Source of the DNA: Colwellia sp.
GTDB lineage: Bacteria > Pseudomonadota > Gammaproteobacteria > Enterobacterales > Alteromonadaceae
Direction of reading: 5' to 3'
DNA length: 33,820 bases
NCBI GenBank assembly: GCA_013215465.1
Contig: JABSOW010000018.1
Span: 70,174 to 103,993, forward strand
The notes under the pieces were generated by a model. It saw only the letters and a program-made list of their open reading frames with translations, searched no databases and was not told where the DNA came from. Made by a program: the position numbers and the translations under genes. The number at the start of each line of letters is the position of its first letter. Position 1 is the first letter of the stretch. Below, piece after piece: positions 15,372-24,020 of the stretch.

Positions 15372-17087
15372 ATGGTCTCATTTGATACAAAAAGCTATAG
15401 CAAAAAACTATTACATTTAATCAGTTGGAGCCATTGGTTCACTTTTTTCAATATAATTGCCGCCATCGGTTTATCGTCATACTATTTATTTAGTGAAACA
15501 GCGCCAGATACTTTGTTAGGGCAAATATATCTCATTACTACCTGGGTTAGTCATATTGCCTTTTTAACCTTTCTGAGTTTTGTCTTAATTTTGTTTCCGC
15601 TGACAATAGTGTGGCCCAATACTAAGGTGATTCGTACCAGTGGCGCTATTATATTTACTTTTGGGCTACTACTACTAATACTAGATGGTTTTATTTATAG
15701 CCGCTTAGGGTATCACTTAAATGCTTCTTCTAACTCACAAATCATCGGCTTGATAAAAGAAATAGCACAAAAGAGTGGTACCTTTTATCTCGTCAGTGGC
15801 ATGTTAGCTATTATTATTTTAGGGTTTGAATTTACCGTCAGTAATTATGCTTGGAAACATTTAAAACAACTGCAAAAAACAATTTTTGCCCGTTTTGTCA
15901 TTTTTGTCTTAGTGTTAGCCTTTTTCTTTAGTCATCTAACCCATATTTGGGCGGATGCTAACCTTGATTATGACGTTTTACGCCAAGATACTGTATTACC
16001 CTTATCATATCCAGCAACGGCGAAAACACTGTTAACCAAGTATGGTTTATTTGATATTGATGATTATATAGAGCGTAAAAACAGCCCATTATCTTTTAGT
16101 AGTGCTATCCCTAATTACCCTCTACTAACAGCGCAACAATGTTCAACAACAACCAATACAAGTCAGTCAGTATTTTTAATACTCACTGACGACCAATTAA
16201 ATGAGCAGCAACTACAACAGCTTGAACAGCGCATCAGCGTGGCAAGTTATCCGTTGAGTAATCATGTAGATACCGCATTACTTGATGATGCATGGTTTAA
16301 TCTACTTTATTCACTGCCAAGCATTTACCAGCAAGATATTTTAGCGCAGCAAACTAAACCGTTATTATTTCAGGCGCTTGAACAACAAAATTTAGCTAGC
16401 AGTTACACCTTAATCAGTAAAACAACTAGCGATAACAATAGTGACGCTTTATGGTTTGAAGCTTTATTTAATGAAAAAATTCAACTTAATGATATTTCTT
16501 CTCTTGTTTTTGCTGACAAATTAAATAATAAAAAACCTGGTTTACATTTAATTTATTTTAAAAGTACCCCACAAGAAAGTGAACAAAGCAGTAATAGTCG
16601 CTATCAGTTTGAATTATTTGTTGATGCGCTATTGTTAGCTCAACAACAAAAACAGTATAAAGATATTATTTGGATCAGCTCGATGGGCAATCAGAGCAAA
16701 GATACTCGCTTAGCGCTTAAGTCAGCACTATTGATTGTGCCAAATAAAGTAAATAACGACGTTAAAGGCTTAGGCCGATTAACTAGCCATATGGACTTAC
16801 AACCAACCCTAATGACAAACTGGCTTGGCTGTGATGTTAATAGTAAAAGCTATAGTAATGGTGCTGATTTATTGACGTTAAATAAAGACAGAGTGATCGC
16901 AAATACTTCTGCTGAAGGACTGATGATTTTTAATAAAGATAAATCTGTTTTTATTGATCAAAATGGTAATTTTCAAAGCTATTCAAGTCAATTAGCCGCC
17001 CCGATCACCGTAAATAAAGATTTTCCCTTGATGATTGACGGCGTACATTTTATTAAACAATTTAGCTTGCAAACAGAGCAAAAATAA
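15372..17087 (+). CDS. yejM: YejM (PbgA/LapC) inner-membrane regulator of lipopolysaccharide synthesis
   Basis: A 571-residue protein (E. coli 586). The N-terminal DUF3413 part has about five membrane spans (about residues 20-40, 50-75, 85-105, 135-155 and 170-190) and begins with the family-typical LISWSHWFTFFNIIAAIG. A linker with ADANLDYDVLRQDTVLPLSYP follows, then a periplasmic domain of the alkaline-phosphatase/sulfatase fold (VFLILTDDQLN; late, RLTSHMDLQPTLM). YejM controls LpxC stability through LapB and so sets lipopolysaccharide levels. Canonical hydrolase metal ligands are not evident (TDDQ where active sulfatases have D-x-x), matching the non-enzymatic role. It is probably co-transcribed with yejL. 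Confidence 0.92.
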   Translation: MVSFDTKSYSKKLLHLISWSHWFTFFNIIAAIGLSSYYLFSETAPDTLLGQIYLITTWVSHIAFLTFLSFVLILFPLTIVWPNTKVIRTSGAIIFTFGLLLLILDGFIYSRLGYHLNASSNSQIIGLIKEIAQKSGTFYLVSGMLAIIILGFEFTVSNYAWKHLKQLQKTIFARFVIFVLVLAFFFSHLTHIWADANLDYDVLRQDTVLPLSYPATAKTLLTKYGLFDIDDYIERKNSPLSFSSAIPNYPLLTAQQCSTTTNTSQSVFLILTDDQLNEQQLQQLEQRISVASYPLSNHVDTALLDDAWFNLLYSLPSIYQQDILAQQTKPLLFQALEQQNLASSYTLISKTTSDNNSDALWFEALFNEKIQLNDISSLVFADKLNNKKPGLHLIYFKSTPQESEQSSNSRYQFELFVDALLLAQQQKQYKDIIWISSMGNQSKDTRLALKSALLIVPNKVNNDVKGLGRLTSHMDLQPTLMTNWLGCDVNSKSYSNGADLLTLNKDRVIANTSAEGLMIFNKDKSVFIDQNGNFQSYSSQLAAPITVNKDFPLMIDGVHFIKQFSLQTEQK

Positions 17088-17259
17088 ATAACTTGCGTAT
17101 TAAATATCCAATTACCGATAATTAACAACAATTATCTAAGTGAATGGCTAATTGTCGTTGCATTCGTTAAATAAATCATTATTATAGGCCTCGCAAAATA
17201 TAAGCGTAGTGAGTAACTCCCCTAGAGTGCTTATGCAATTTAATGCTTAGTTTTGTTAT

Positions 17260-17336
17260 CGGGGTATAGCGCAGCTTGGTAGCGCGTGCGTCTGGGGGAC
17301 GTGAGGTCGCAAGTTCGAATCTTGCTACTCCGACCA
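17260..17336 (+). tRNA. tRNA-Pro (anticodon GGG)
   Basis: A 77-base cloverleaf. The acceptor CGGGGTA pairs with TACTCCG (one G-T pair). The D arm is GCGC...GCGC, and the anticodon stem TGCGT/ACGTG closes the loop CTGGGGG with anticodon GGG. The T arm is GCAAG-TTCGAAT-CTTGC, followed by A and an encoded CCA. The GGG anticodon reads CCC and CCU proline codons. A strong terminator follows 14 bases later, so it is a single-gene transcript. Confidence 0.96.
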
Positions 17337-17350
17337 TATTAAGTATTATA

Positions 17351-17399
17351 AAAAAGCCACTTATAGAGTAATAAAAATAACTCTTAAGTGGCTTTTTTT
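17351..17399 (+). terminator. Rho-independent terminator of tRNA-Pro
   Basis: AAAAAGCCACTTA and AGAGT pair with ACTCT and TAAGTGGCTTTTT with a one-base bulge, around a 10-base AT loop. The 3' arm runs into seven Ts, and the A-rich 5' flank would also allow termination from the opposite strand. Confidence 0.9.
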
Positions 17400-17494
17400 G
17401 TTTAATACATCTCTGAAATAAAAATCAAATTGTCTGCCTGAGCTCGAATAGAAGTTCTAGATTAATATAAAAATATCCTGTAGTGGAGAAGCAA

Positions 17495-18781
17495 ATGTTT
17501 TTTCTTAGTGATCATGAAACACTTATAAGCTCAATTGAGGCCATTGGCGCTAGTTTTGCAGTTTTTGAGTACGAACCGGGGTCTGCAGCTTTTAACCTGG
17601 TAAGTTGCAATAGCCTGTATGAAGATCTTATGGGGCGATCAAGTACCAAGGCCCTTAGTCAGTCACTGGTGACAATATTCCCAAGATATATTCATAACCC
17701 GCTAAAAGAAGCATTTAATCATTGTATGACTGAGCACATTGCACTGGAAACAGAGATTGTGCTTGACTACAAAGGAGAAGAAAGATGCTGGCGTTCAATA
17801 GTATCCCCCATAGTAAACTCAACAATTGATAAATTTAGAATAATTCAAACCTGCGTAGAGATCACTGAAAAGAAAATATTAGAAAAACAATTAGGCGTTT
17901 CGATGAAACGATTTGAAGCCGTGGTAAATAATGCATACGATGGCATCATCACCATTGATGAAAATCAAAATGTTAAACTTTTCAACGAAGCTGCTCAATC
18001 AATGTTTGGCTACAGTGAAATAGAGATAATAGGACAGCCCCTAACCAAGCTATTACCTGAAAAATACCGAAGTAAACATCATGGTTATGTAGATGGATTC
18101 AAAAGATCACAGGTTGACTCTAGACCAATGCAAACTAGAGCGGCAGTTCAAGGACTTCGAAAGGACGGCAGTGAATTTTCCATCGAAGTGACTATTTCAA
18201 AAATTCGTATTGCCGATAATGTCGAATATACCGCGGTTATTAGAGACATTTCAGAGAAAAATCAATTACTAAAAGAATTAATTTTATCGTCAAGAATAGA
18301 CCCTTTAACTAAATTATATAATCGCCGATATTTTATCGACTTACTTAATGCAGAAATAACCCGTTCTAATAGATTTATGCGAGGTTTTTCTCTGCTAATG
18401 TTAGACATTGACCACTTCAAATCAATCAATGATAAATATGGACATTCTTGTGGAGATATCGCTTTAGTGGCCTTTTCAAATACTTTAATCAATAATATTA
18501 GAGAAGTAGATACCATTTGCCGATGGGGTGGAGAAGAATTTATGATCCTCTTGCCAGAAATATCAAAAGAAAATGCCCTGGTGGTGGCTGAAAAAATTAG
18601 AAGTAATGTTGAAAGTCTTGAAACAGTATATGAGGATGAGCGAGTAAAATTTACCGTATCAATTGGCTTGGGATACTTTTCAGGCGACTCTATCGAAATG
18701 AGCAGCATGATCAAAAAAGTCGATAAATGTCTTTATAATGCAAAAAACACCGGCAGAAATAAAGTCTGCATTGAGGCATAG
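17495..18781 (+). CDS. PAS-PAS-GGDEF diguanylate cyclase
   Basis: A 428-residue protein without membrane segments. Two PAS domains (about 10-128 and 137-258; the second has AYDGIITIDENQNVKLFNEAA) precede a GGDEF domain (about 265-428). The active-site motif is intact as RWGGEEF (345-349), with metal-binding residues in LDIDHFKSINDKYGH, so it should make cyclic-di-GMP from two GTP. An inhibitory RxxD site (REVD, 336-339) sits five residues before GGEEF, so product feedback is expected. The ATG at 17495 has GGAG 6 bases upstream; a GTG four codons earlier overlaps that site. The PAS ligand is unknown. It stands alone after the tRNA terminator. Confidence 0.92.
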   Translation: MFFLSDHETLISSIEAIGASFAVFEYEPGSAAFNLVSCNSLYEDLMGRSSTKALSQSLVTIFPRYIHNPLKEAFNHCMTEHIALETEIVLDYKGEERCWRSIVSPIVNSTIDKFRIIQTCVEITEKKILEKQLGVSMKRFEAVVNNAYDGIITIDENQNVKLFNEAAQSMFGYSEIEIIGQPLTKLLPEKYRSKHHGYVDGFKRSQVDSRPMQTRAAVQGLRKDGSEFSIEVTISKIRIADNVEYTAVIRDISEKNQLLKELILSSRIDPLTKLYNRRYFIDLLNAEITRSNRFMRGFSLLMLDIDHFKSINDKYGHSCGDIALVAFSNTLINNIREVDTICRWGGEEFMILLPEISKENALVVAEKIRSNVESLETVYEDERVKFTVSIGLGYFSGDSIEMSSMIKKVDKCLYNAKNTGRNKVCIEA

Positions 18782-18969
18782 CATTCAATGCAAAACTGAT
18801 TCGTTTTTGGTAATGGGTGAACGATCACTAATACTAAGGTATAATCATTTATCTGAAGGGTTAAAGTTAACTTAGCATCGTTTACCCTAATATAGAAAAT
18901 GCTTTACTAGGGCGCTCTTGTAGTAATCCCTACCTCCTATTTATCTTTTTTATTGGATCTTCACCTTAC

Positions 18970-20031
18970 ATGCAATACGCACGCGTATTTATCGATGATA
19001 TTAGTTATCAACTGGCTCCGCGGATTATTTCTAGCGAAGAAATTGAACATAGACTTGAGCCTGTCTACAAAGCCCTGCACATACCCAAAGGTCAACTTAA
19101 AGCCTTTACTGGTATAGAGCAACGCCGTTGGTGGAATGAAGGTTTTCGCTACTCCGATGGCGCGATTGCTGCGGCTAAAAAGTGCCTAAATAAAACAAAT
19201 TTTGACATTAAAGATATTGGCGCGATTATTTACACTGGTGTTTGCCGAGAAGGTTATGAACCCGCAACAGCCTGTAGAGTTGCTGCGAAACTTGGGGTAA
19301 ATAGTGATACTGTTATTCATGATATTAGCAATGCCTGCCTAGGCGCAATGAATGGCATTATTGATATAGCTAATCGTATTGAGCTAGGGCAAATTAAAGC
19401 TGGCTTGGTGGTTTCTTGTGAATCGGCTCATGGCATTGTTGAAAGTAGTATCAAGCACTTGTTAGAAAATCCAACCATGGCGGTTTTTGCTGATACACTG
19501 GCCACACTTACTGGTGGCTCAGGTGCAACCGCTATTTTAATAACGGATGGTTCCTTTGTTAATGGTCACGGTTATCAAGCACTCAAAGGGCATAAGTTAT
19601 TAACAGTAACCAGCCGAACATCCGCGGCCGATTTTGAAATTTGTCATTGGGGCATACAACCAGTTGAGTCAGGGCTATTTAAAGAAGTTATGACCACCGA
19701 CGCGGCATTACTACTTAAAAAGGGTATGCTGTTAGGAAATTTGACTTGGCAGGACTTTCTCGTGGAATCCGGTTGGCAAAGATCTGATGTTGATAAACTA
19801 ATTTGCCATCAAATAGGCTCGGTTAATCGCAAGCATGTACTTGAGCAACTAAAGATTAGTGAACAACAAGATTTTATTACCTATCCAACTCTTGGTAATA
19901 TGGGCACCGTTTCACTTACTACAACCGCCGCTATAGCGACGGAACAGGGCTTTTTGAAAAAAAATGATAAGGTCGCCTTTCTAGGTATTGGCAGTGGTTT
20001 AAGCTGTATAATGATGGGGCTTGAGTGGTAA
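18970..20031 (+). CDS. oleA: OleA-like 3-oxoacyl-ACP synthase III family thiolase (head-to-head acyl-CoA condensation)
   Basis: A 353-residue KAS III/thiolase-fold enzyme. The catalytic triad is visible: Cys123 in DISNACLGAMNG, His280 in ICHQIGSVN and Asn310 in LGNMGTVS. Several stretches (YTGVCREGYEPATACR, ANRIELGQIKAG, VVSCESAHGIVE, LATLTGGSGA) match Shewanella OleA as I remember it more closely than FabH. OleA joins two fatty acyl-CoA chains head to head to a beta-keto acid, the first step to long-chain olefins such as C31:9. The partners oleB, oleC and oleD are not adjacent, which is unusual. If not OleA, it is another KAS III homologue. Confidence 0.75.
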   Translation: MQYARVFIDDISYQLAPRIISSEEIEHRLEPVYKALHIPKGQLKAFTGIEQRRWWNEGFRYSDGAIAAAKKCLNKTNFDIKDIGAIIYTGVCREGYEPATACRVAAKLGVNSDTVIHDISNACLGAMNGIIDIANRIELGQIKAGLVVSCESAHGIVESSIKHLLENPTMAVFADTLATLTGGSGATAILITDGSFVNGHGYQALKGHKLLTVTSRTSAADFEICHWGIQPVESGLFKEVMTTDAALLLKKGMLLGNLTWQDFLVESGWQRSDVDKLICHQIGSVNRKHVLEQLKISEQQDFITYPTLGNMGTVSLTTTAAIATEQGFLKKNDKVAFLGIGSGLSCIMMGLEW

Positions 20032-20039
20032 CTATTTTA

Positions 20040-20474
20040 TTACTTTTTATCAGTCTTTTTATAAGATAAAAATAAACCGATCATAAAAAGCCCGATCACG
20101 GGTAACAGCCCTACCCATGGCGGATTTGCAGCAGTATTAAAAGAAACTAATATTGCTGCACGTATGGTTATTAACATTGCGCTAATGCCTATTACAGGGA
20201 TCGCCCAGAAGCTCCATTTTTCGTTTTGTCTAAAGGGTATAATTAGCAAGAGTATTAAAGTTAGTGCTGTTAATAACATTAAACTACCTGCCCCATTTAA
20301 CATCGCTCGAAATAATATCTGCACTCCCGGCGCTAGTTCCTGCCAGCGATAAGTGGTTGCCGCGGCATGATAGCTCATATAACTGTGACTTATGGCATAA
20401 ACTAATCCACCTACTAACATAGGGGAAATCGCCAAGCCATAACAAATCATAGCGGCTGTTTTTGAACTGATCAT
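20040..20474 (-). CDS. Four-span membrane protein of unknown function
   Basis: A 144-residue hydrophobic protein with four predicted membrane spans (about residues 7-28, 56-80, 88-112 and 118-137) and a lysine-rich cytoplasmic tail (KKTDKK). No enzymatic motif is visible. It is convergent with the oleA-like gene, with only 8 bases between the stops. I do not recognise the family. Confidence 0.65.
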   Translation of the reverse strand: MISSKTAAMICYGLAISPMLVGGLVYAISHSYMSYHAAATTYRWQELAPGVQILFRAMLNGAGSLMLLTALTLILLLIIPFRQNEKWSFWAIPVIGISAMLITIRAAILVSFNTAANPPWVGLLPVIGLFMIGLFLSYKKTDKK

Positions 20475-20669
20475 TTGTTACTAACCTTTATATAACTCAT
20501 TGTTTTGGGCAGTTGGTATTATTTAATAAGGAGATTATACGGCATTTAGTGAGTATATCAGTCAAATTAAATGTTCTAGTGACGATTAAAAACATCAAAG
20601 ACTTCCTGTTTGAAAACTAATTAGCGTATATTAGGCGGTCTAAGAAAACATTCAAAACAAAGAGATATA

Positions 20670-21350
20670 ATGCATAAAGAAACAACATTGCTGGATCGCA
20701 TTACGATTGAGCCAAAAACAACTGCCACTGCTTGTGTGATCTGGTTACATGGCTTAGGTGATTCAGGTGCGGGATTTGCGCCAGTAGTACCACTATTAAA
20801 TTTGCCACACGGTCATGCGATACGTTTTGTGTTTCCGCACGCACCAGAGCAAGCCGTTACGATTAACAATGGTTTTAAAATGCCCGCTTGGTACGACATT
20901 AGAAATGATGATTTGCATAACCGAGCCGATATGGATGGGGTAATTCAATCAGAAGCTTTGGTACGCGCCTTAATTCAAGAACAAATTGATAACGGCATCT
21001 TAGCAAGTAACATAGTTATAGCCGGTTTTAGTCAAGGCGGTGTTATGAGTTTGTTTACGGGCTTACGTTTTGAACAAACATTAGCAGGCATCATGGCCTT
21101 GTCATGTTACTTGCCGATAAAAGATCAATTACCAGCTCAGTTAAGTGCTGCTAATAAAAACACACCAATATTACAACACCATGGTGAGCTTGATGATGTT
21201 GTGCTGATGTCAGCAGGAAAAATGGCCAACGAGTTAATGGAAACTGAAGGTTATAATACTCAATGGAAAACCTACTTAATGGCTCATAGTGTATTGCCGC
21301 AACAACTTGGTGATATTGGTACCTGGTTAACAGAGTGTCTGATAAAGTAA
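20670..21350 (+). CDS. Carboxylesterase/lysophospholipase-like alpha/beta hydrolase
   Basis: A 226-residue alpha/beta hydrolase of the carboxylesterase II (EstB)/acyl-protein thioesterase family. The oxyanion motif is WLHGLGDSGAGF. The nucleophile Ser121 lies in IAGFSQGG, and Asp175 (HHGELDDVV) and His206 (MAHSV) complete the triad. FPHAPEQAVTINNGFKMPAWYD is also family-typical. It hydrolyses short acyl or aryl esters, probably in the cytoplasm since there is no signal peptide. AGAGA precedes the ATG by 4 bases. It is a single gene with its own upstream region. Confidence 0.9.
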   Translation: MHKETTLLDRITIEPKTTATACVIWLHGLGDSGAGFAPVVPLLNLPHGHAIRFVFPHAPEQAVTINNGFKMPAWYDIRNDDLHNRADMDGVIQSEALVRALIQEQIDNGILASNIVIAGFSQGGVMSLFTGLRFEQTLAGIMALSCYLPIKDQLPAQLSAANKNTPILQHHGELDDVVLMSAGKMANELMETEGYNTQWKTYLMAHSVLPQQLGDIGTWLTECLIK

Positions 21351-21677
21351 CCTTGTATAAAGGCGCTCACCAAAAAATATATATTGATAGTTTTTTCACG
21401 GTAAAACCAAAAATATCCTTGCCCTAACGTTTATGTACGATATTGTTTTAGCACTAAATAAGTCAACCTGTAGTGGTCAAATAAAACTGGCCACGAATGT
21501 TCATTGGGCAATGACATTACTGCAATGATAACTTTGAGCCTTCAGTTCAATCAGTGCATGCCGTCTTTATATTATTCTATTTTTAGAAACTTTATTAATT
21601 AGTCATGCATAAATTGAAAGTATATAAAGCGCTTACGGGTCTTGTCTTACTCATAGTGGTATACACCCGGATATTCA
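21351..21677. other. Intergenic stretch, possible insertion-sequence end
   Basis: About 327 bases between the esterase and the thioredoxin-like gene. Apart from the IS-end-like segment at 21469-21496, I saw no RNA gene, strong hairpin or coding fragment that could be named. Confidence 0.45.
21469..21496. mobile_element. Possible solitary insertion-sequence terminal repeat
   Basis: The segment beginning TGTAGTGGTCAAATAAAACT and ending GGCCAC looks like a terminal inverted repeat of IS3-type elements: TG at the tip, with internal GTGG/CCAC symmetry. No matching opposite end or transposase is nearby. A 20-codon leftward frame stops just inside it. This is a resemblance only. Confidence 0.25.
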
Positions 21678-22109
21678 ATGAATAAATATTTTATCGCATT
21701 AATTGCCATGGTTATTTTATTACCTAGCTTGTTTGCGGCAATTTCACCAACCTTATATACAGCTGAAGTTGAATGGCATAACTACAAAGAAGCTCGCGCT
21801 ATTAATTCTGACAAACCAATTTTTGTGTTTGCTAAAATGCGTTTCTGTACCGCTTGTGCAGCGATGGAAAAAGATATTTTTACCGATCCTGCGCTAGCTA
21901 AAGTATTAAATGAACGCTTTATTCCGGTTAAAGAAACAATCAACTTCGCCCTATCAAGTTTTGTTTTTGATGATCTGCATGATAATGACGGTGAACAACT
22001 TAACTTTCGAGGCTTTCCTGCAGTAATGATAGTTAAGGGTGACAATTACTCCTTGATGCACGGATATAAAAATATTGAACAGCTGAATACTCTTTTAAAA
22101 ATGCATTAA
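21678..22109 (+). CDS. Exported thioredoxin-fold protein with CTAC active site
   Basis: A 143-residue protein. Residues 1-21 form a signal peptide or N-terminal anchor (MNKYFIALIAMVILLPSLFA). The following thioredoxin-7-type domain has strand PIFVFAKMRF, redox pair Cys57-Thr-Ala-Cys60, helix AAMEKDIFTDPALAKVL and the cis-proline loop RGFPAVMIV. It resembles the thiol reductase domains at the end of DsbD. It probably acts as a disulfide reductase or isomerase in the periplasm; the partner is unknown. It is a single gene. Confidence 0.8.
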   Translation: MNKYFIALIAMVILLPSLFAAISPTLYTAEVEWHNYKEARAINSDKPIFVFAKMRFCTACAAMEKDIFTDPALAKVLNERFIPVKETINFALSSFVFDDLHDNDGEQLNFRGFPAVMIVKGDNYSLMHGYKNIEQLNTLLKMH

Positions 22110-22196
22110 ATAACGAGTATTGATGGAAATTAATACTCTTATCTGTTTTATTCACCCGTTTATTGACAAACAAAGTTACAACCATTGTAGGTAATA

Positions 22197-22655
22197 ATTA
22201 AAATTCAACTAGATAATTTAGCAAGTATTGAAGTTAACCAACTTCTTCAAGCGCATCATAATGACATGTTGAAGCACTCGCCACCTGAAAGTGTTCATGC
22301 CCTTGATTTAACTTCGTTAAAAGCAGCTGATATAACTTTTTGGACTGTCTGGATTGATGATGAATTAGCGGGTTGCGGCGCTTTAAAAAAGCTCAATGAA
22401 AAGCATGCGGAAGTTAAATCAATGCGTACTGCTGGCAAATTTTTAAGGAAAGGTGTTGCCGCCAAGTTACTCACTCACATATTAGCAACAGCAAAAAATC
22501 AACGTTTTGAAAGAGTAAGTTTAGAAACAGGCACTATGAATGCTTTTTCTCCGGCTCAAAAACTGTATAAAAACTTTGGTTTTCAAGAATGTCAGCCATT
22601 TTCTAATTATCAAAACGACCCCTATAGTATGTTTTTAACGAAGACTATTAGCTAA
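22197..22655 (+). CDS. GNAT family N-acetyltransferase with probable AUU start
   Basis: A 152-codon GNAT protein. Acetyl-CoA motif A is AGKFLRKGVAAKLLTHIL (R-K-G-V-A), preceded by the strand KHAEVKSMRTA. LETGTMNAFSPAQKLYKNFGF is the typical C-terminal half. The first ATG is at 22266, but the frame is open upstream and encodes KIQLDNLASIEVNQLLQAHH, the first strand and helix of this subfamily, which usually begins M-x-I-x-L-D. An ATT at 22197-22199 sits exactly where the start Met is expected, with AGG 5 bases before it. No ATG, GTG or TTG occurs between. Either initiation is at AUU, or a shorter protein starts at 22266. The substrate is unknown. Confidence 0.75.
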   Translation: MKIQLDNLASIEVNQLLQAHHNDMLKHSPPESVHALDLTSLKAADITFWTVWIDDELAGCGALKKLNEKHAEVKSMRTAGKFLRKGVAAKLLTHILATAKNQRFERVSLETGTMNAFSPAQKLYKNFGFQECQPFSNYQNDPYSMFLTKTIS

Positions 22656-22749
22656 CATAACCAAGTTGAGCGTTTAAACTAGCTACGCCCAATGTGACCA
22701 AACAATACCAAATACCGATTATAAAAAATCAGTATTCTTAACTCAACCA

Positions 22750-23001
22750 CTATTTGAACCAAACTTTACCGCCAATAATTTTATAAGCGGGTGTACCTTT
22801 AACCAATGTTTCGCGGGCGAACACTTTTGCGCATTTTGGACAGGTACAACTAGCAGTGGTGTAATTTTGGCTGATACGTTCTTTAAAACATTTTACCAAA
22901 GCGCCCTTACCACCCTTACGATATTTAAATAAGGGTGCGTTACATGCTTTGCAAAAAATATCGACGGTTTTCGTTGGGCCTTTTTTATTGGGTTTAGCCA
23001 T
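22750..23001 (-). CDS. Small zinc-ribbon protein
   Basis: An 83-residue basic protein with two cysteine pairs, FCKACNAP near the N-terminus and CTCPKCAKVF in the middle, spaced as a zinc ribbon. A lysine/glycine-rich strand (FKYRKGGKGALVKCF) lies between them. It may bind nucleic acid or protein; the exact family is unknown to me. It starts 4 bases after the stop of the peroxiredoxin gene, so the two are probably co-transcribed. Confidence 0.75.
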   Translation of the reverse strand: MAKPNKKGPTKTVDIFCKACNAPLFKYRKGGKGALVKCFKERISQNYTTASCTCPKCAKVFARETLVKGTPAYKIIGGKVWFK

Positions 23002-23005
23002 AGAC

Positions 23006-23566
23006 TTATTGCTTGTTGAGCTTAGCTACTTTTTCAACATTTAATTCACCGAGTTTTTTTGCTATATCTTGTGCCGCTGACTTAGGTGAAACGTCTTCAT
23101 CAATATGTAAAATTTTTCCATCAATAGAAATATAAAAAGTAACTCTACTGGCCACTCTGAAAAAATTCAATACATCATAGGCTTTTGCCGTTTCTTTAGT
23201 TGGGTCACTTAGCATAGGGAAGTCTGCGCCAGTTTTTTTGGCAAACTCACGATTATCATTAAGAGGATCAACACTAACCATAAAATAACTAACATGGTAC
23301 TCTCTAATTAAATGCCCTTGTTCCGTTAGCGACTTACACTCTAAAGTACAACCTCGAGTATTCGCCATGGGATACCAAGCAATAACTGTTGCTTGCTTGC
23401 CTTGATAATCACTGAGTTGATAAAAATCACCATTAGTGGCTTGTAAATTAAAATTAGGTGCTTGCATACCTACGGTTAATTCTGTCGCAAAAGTTGATGC
23501 GCTAGTCAGTAGTAACAGGGAAAGGCAAAATTTAACGCTTAAGTTGATGATTGTATTTTTGATCAT
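23006..23566 (-). CDS. Exported peroxiredoxin (BCP/AhpC-TSA family)
   Basis: A 186-residue protein with a cleavable signal (about residues 1-27, FCLSLLLLTSASTFA). The peroxiredoxin fold follows: VGMQAPNFNLQATNG, then YPMANTRGCTLECKSL, which holds the P-x3-T-x2-C peroxidatic Cys73 and a second cysteine at 77, as a BCP-type resolving residue. MVSVDPLNDNREFAKKTGADFPMLSDP and the RVTFYI strand complete it. It should reduce hydrogen peroxide or organic peroxides in the periplasm, which is less usual than cytoplasmic BCP. Downstream is the zinc-ribbon gene. Confidence 0.88.
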   Translation of the reverse strand: MIKNTIINLSVKFCLSLLLLTSASTFATELTVGMQAPNFNLQATNGDFYQLSDYQGKQATVIAWYPMANTRGCTLECKSLTEQGHLIREYHVSYFMVSVDPLNDNREFAKKTGADFPMLSDPTKETAKAYDVLNFFRVASRVTFYISIDGKILHIDEDVSPKSAAQDIAKKLGELNVEKVAKLNKQ

Positions 23567-23844
23567 AATTATTTATTACTTAATATTGTGGTGAAAATAG
23601 CATTGTGGTTCAAATGATTAATTGTACCAATTAAATGAATTAATAGTGCAAATTTTAATAACGTTAACTCATAAACTCCTGTAAATAACCTGCTAGGTAT
23701 AGTTAAAGTTTTCATTCAATCCTTAAAAAAGATAACTCTAGCAACATTAGAGCAGCATCCGACTGTTTAATTATGTAAATAACCAAACAAAAGTTAAACA
23801 TAATTACCACGATAATTTCCATCCTTTTAGTGGCTTATCAAAAG

Positions 23845-23860
23845 AAGTGAACAATCACTT
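23845..23860 (+). repeat. Small hairpin with T-rich tail
   Basis: AAGTGA-ACAA-TCACTT is followed by ATTTTTATTT. It could be a weak terminator or part of the leader of the HicB-like gene. The rest of 23567-23844 shows nothing recognisable. Confidence 0.35.
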
Positions 23861-23871
23861 ATTTTTATTTA

Positions 23872-23985
23872 GAGTTACCAGGGTTGTCAATAATAAATAT
23901 TAGGGGGTTACTGGGTTGCTTAAGGTCAAATCAAGGGGTTATTAGAGTTGTTCATAATTTGATCTTTAGGTTCCTCGGGGTTATA
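23872..23985 (+). repeat. Four imperfect repeats, period about 32 bp, upstream of the HicB-like gene
   Basis: Units starting near 23872 (GAGTTACCAGGGTTGT), 23905 (GGGTTACTGGGTTGC), 23936 (GGGTTATTAGAGTTGT) and, weaker, 23968 (AGGTTCCTCGGGGTTA) are spaced 33, 31 and 32 bp apart, close to three helical turns. Each unit is itself a tandem of GRGTTRYY-like half-sites about 9 bp apart. They end just before the HicB-like gene, so they may be its operator. Confidence 0.5.
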
Positions 23986-24020
23986 TTGAAATGATTGATT
24001 TATTGATAAAAGTGACATAT

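Noticed and set aside
18262..18714. A 150-codon open frame on the minus strand inside the GGDEF gene
   Set aside because: It is fully antisense to the conserved GGDEF domain and has no recognisable protein features. It is open by chance.
23872..23985. CRISPR array
   Set aside because: The period of about 32 bp resembles a CRISPR repeat-spacer at first sight, but units are imperfect, only 16-18 bp alike, and no cas genes are present.
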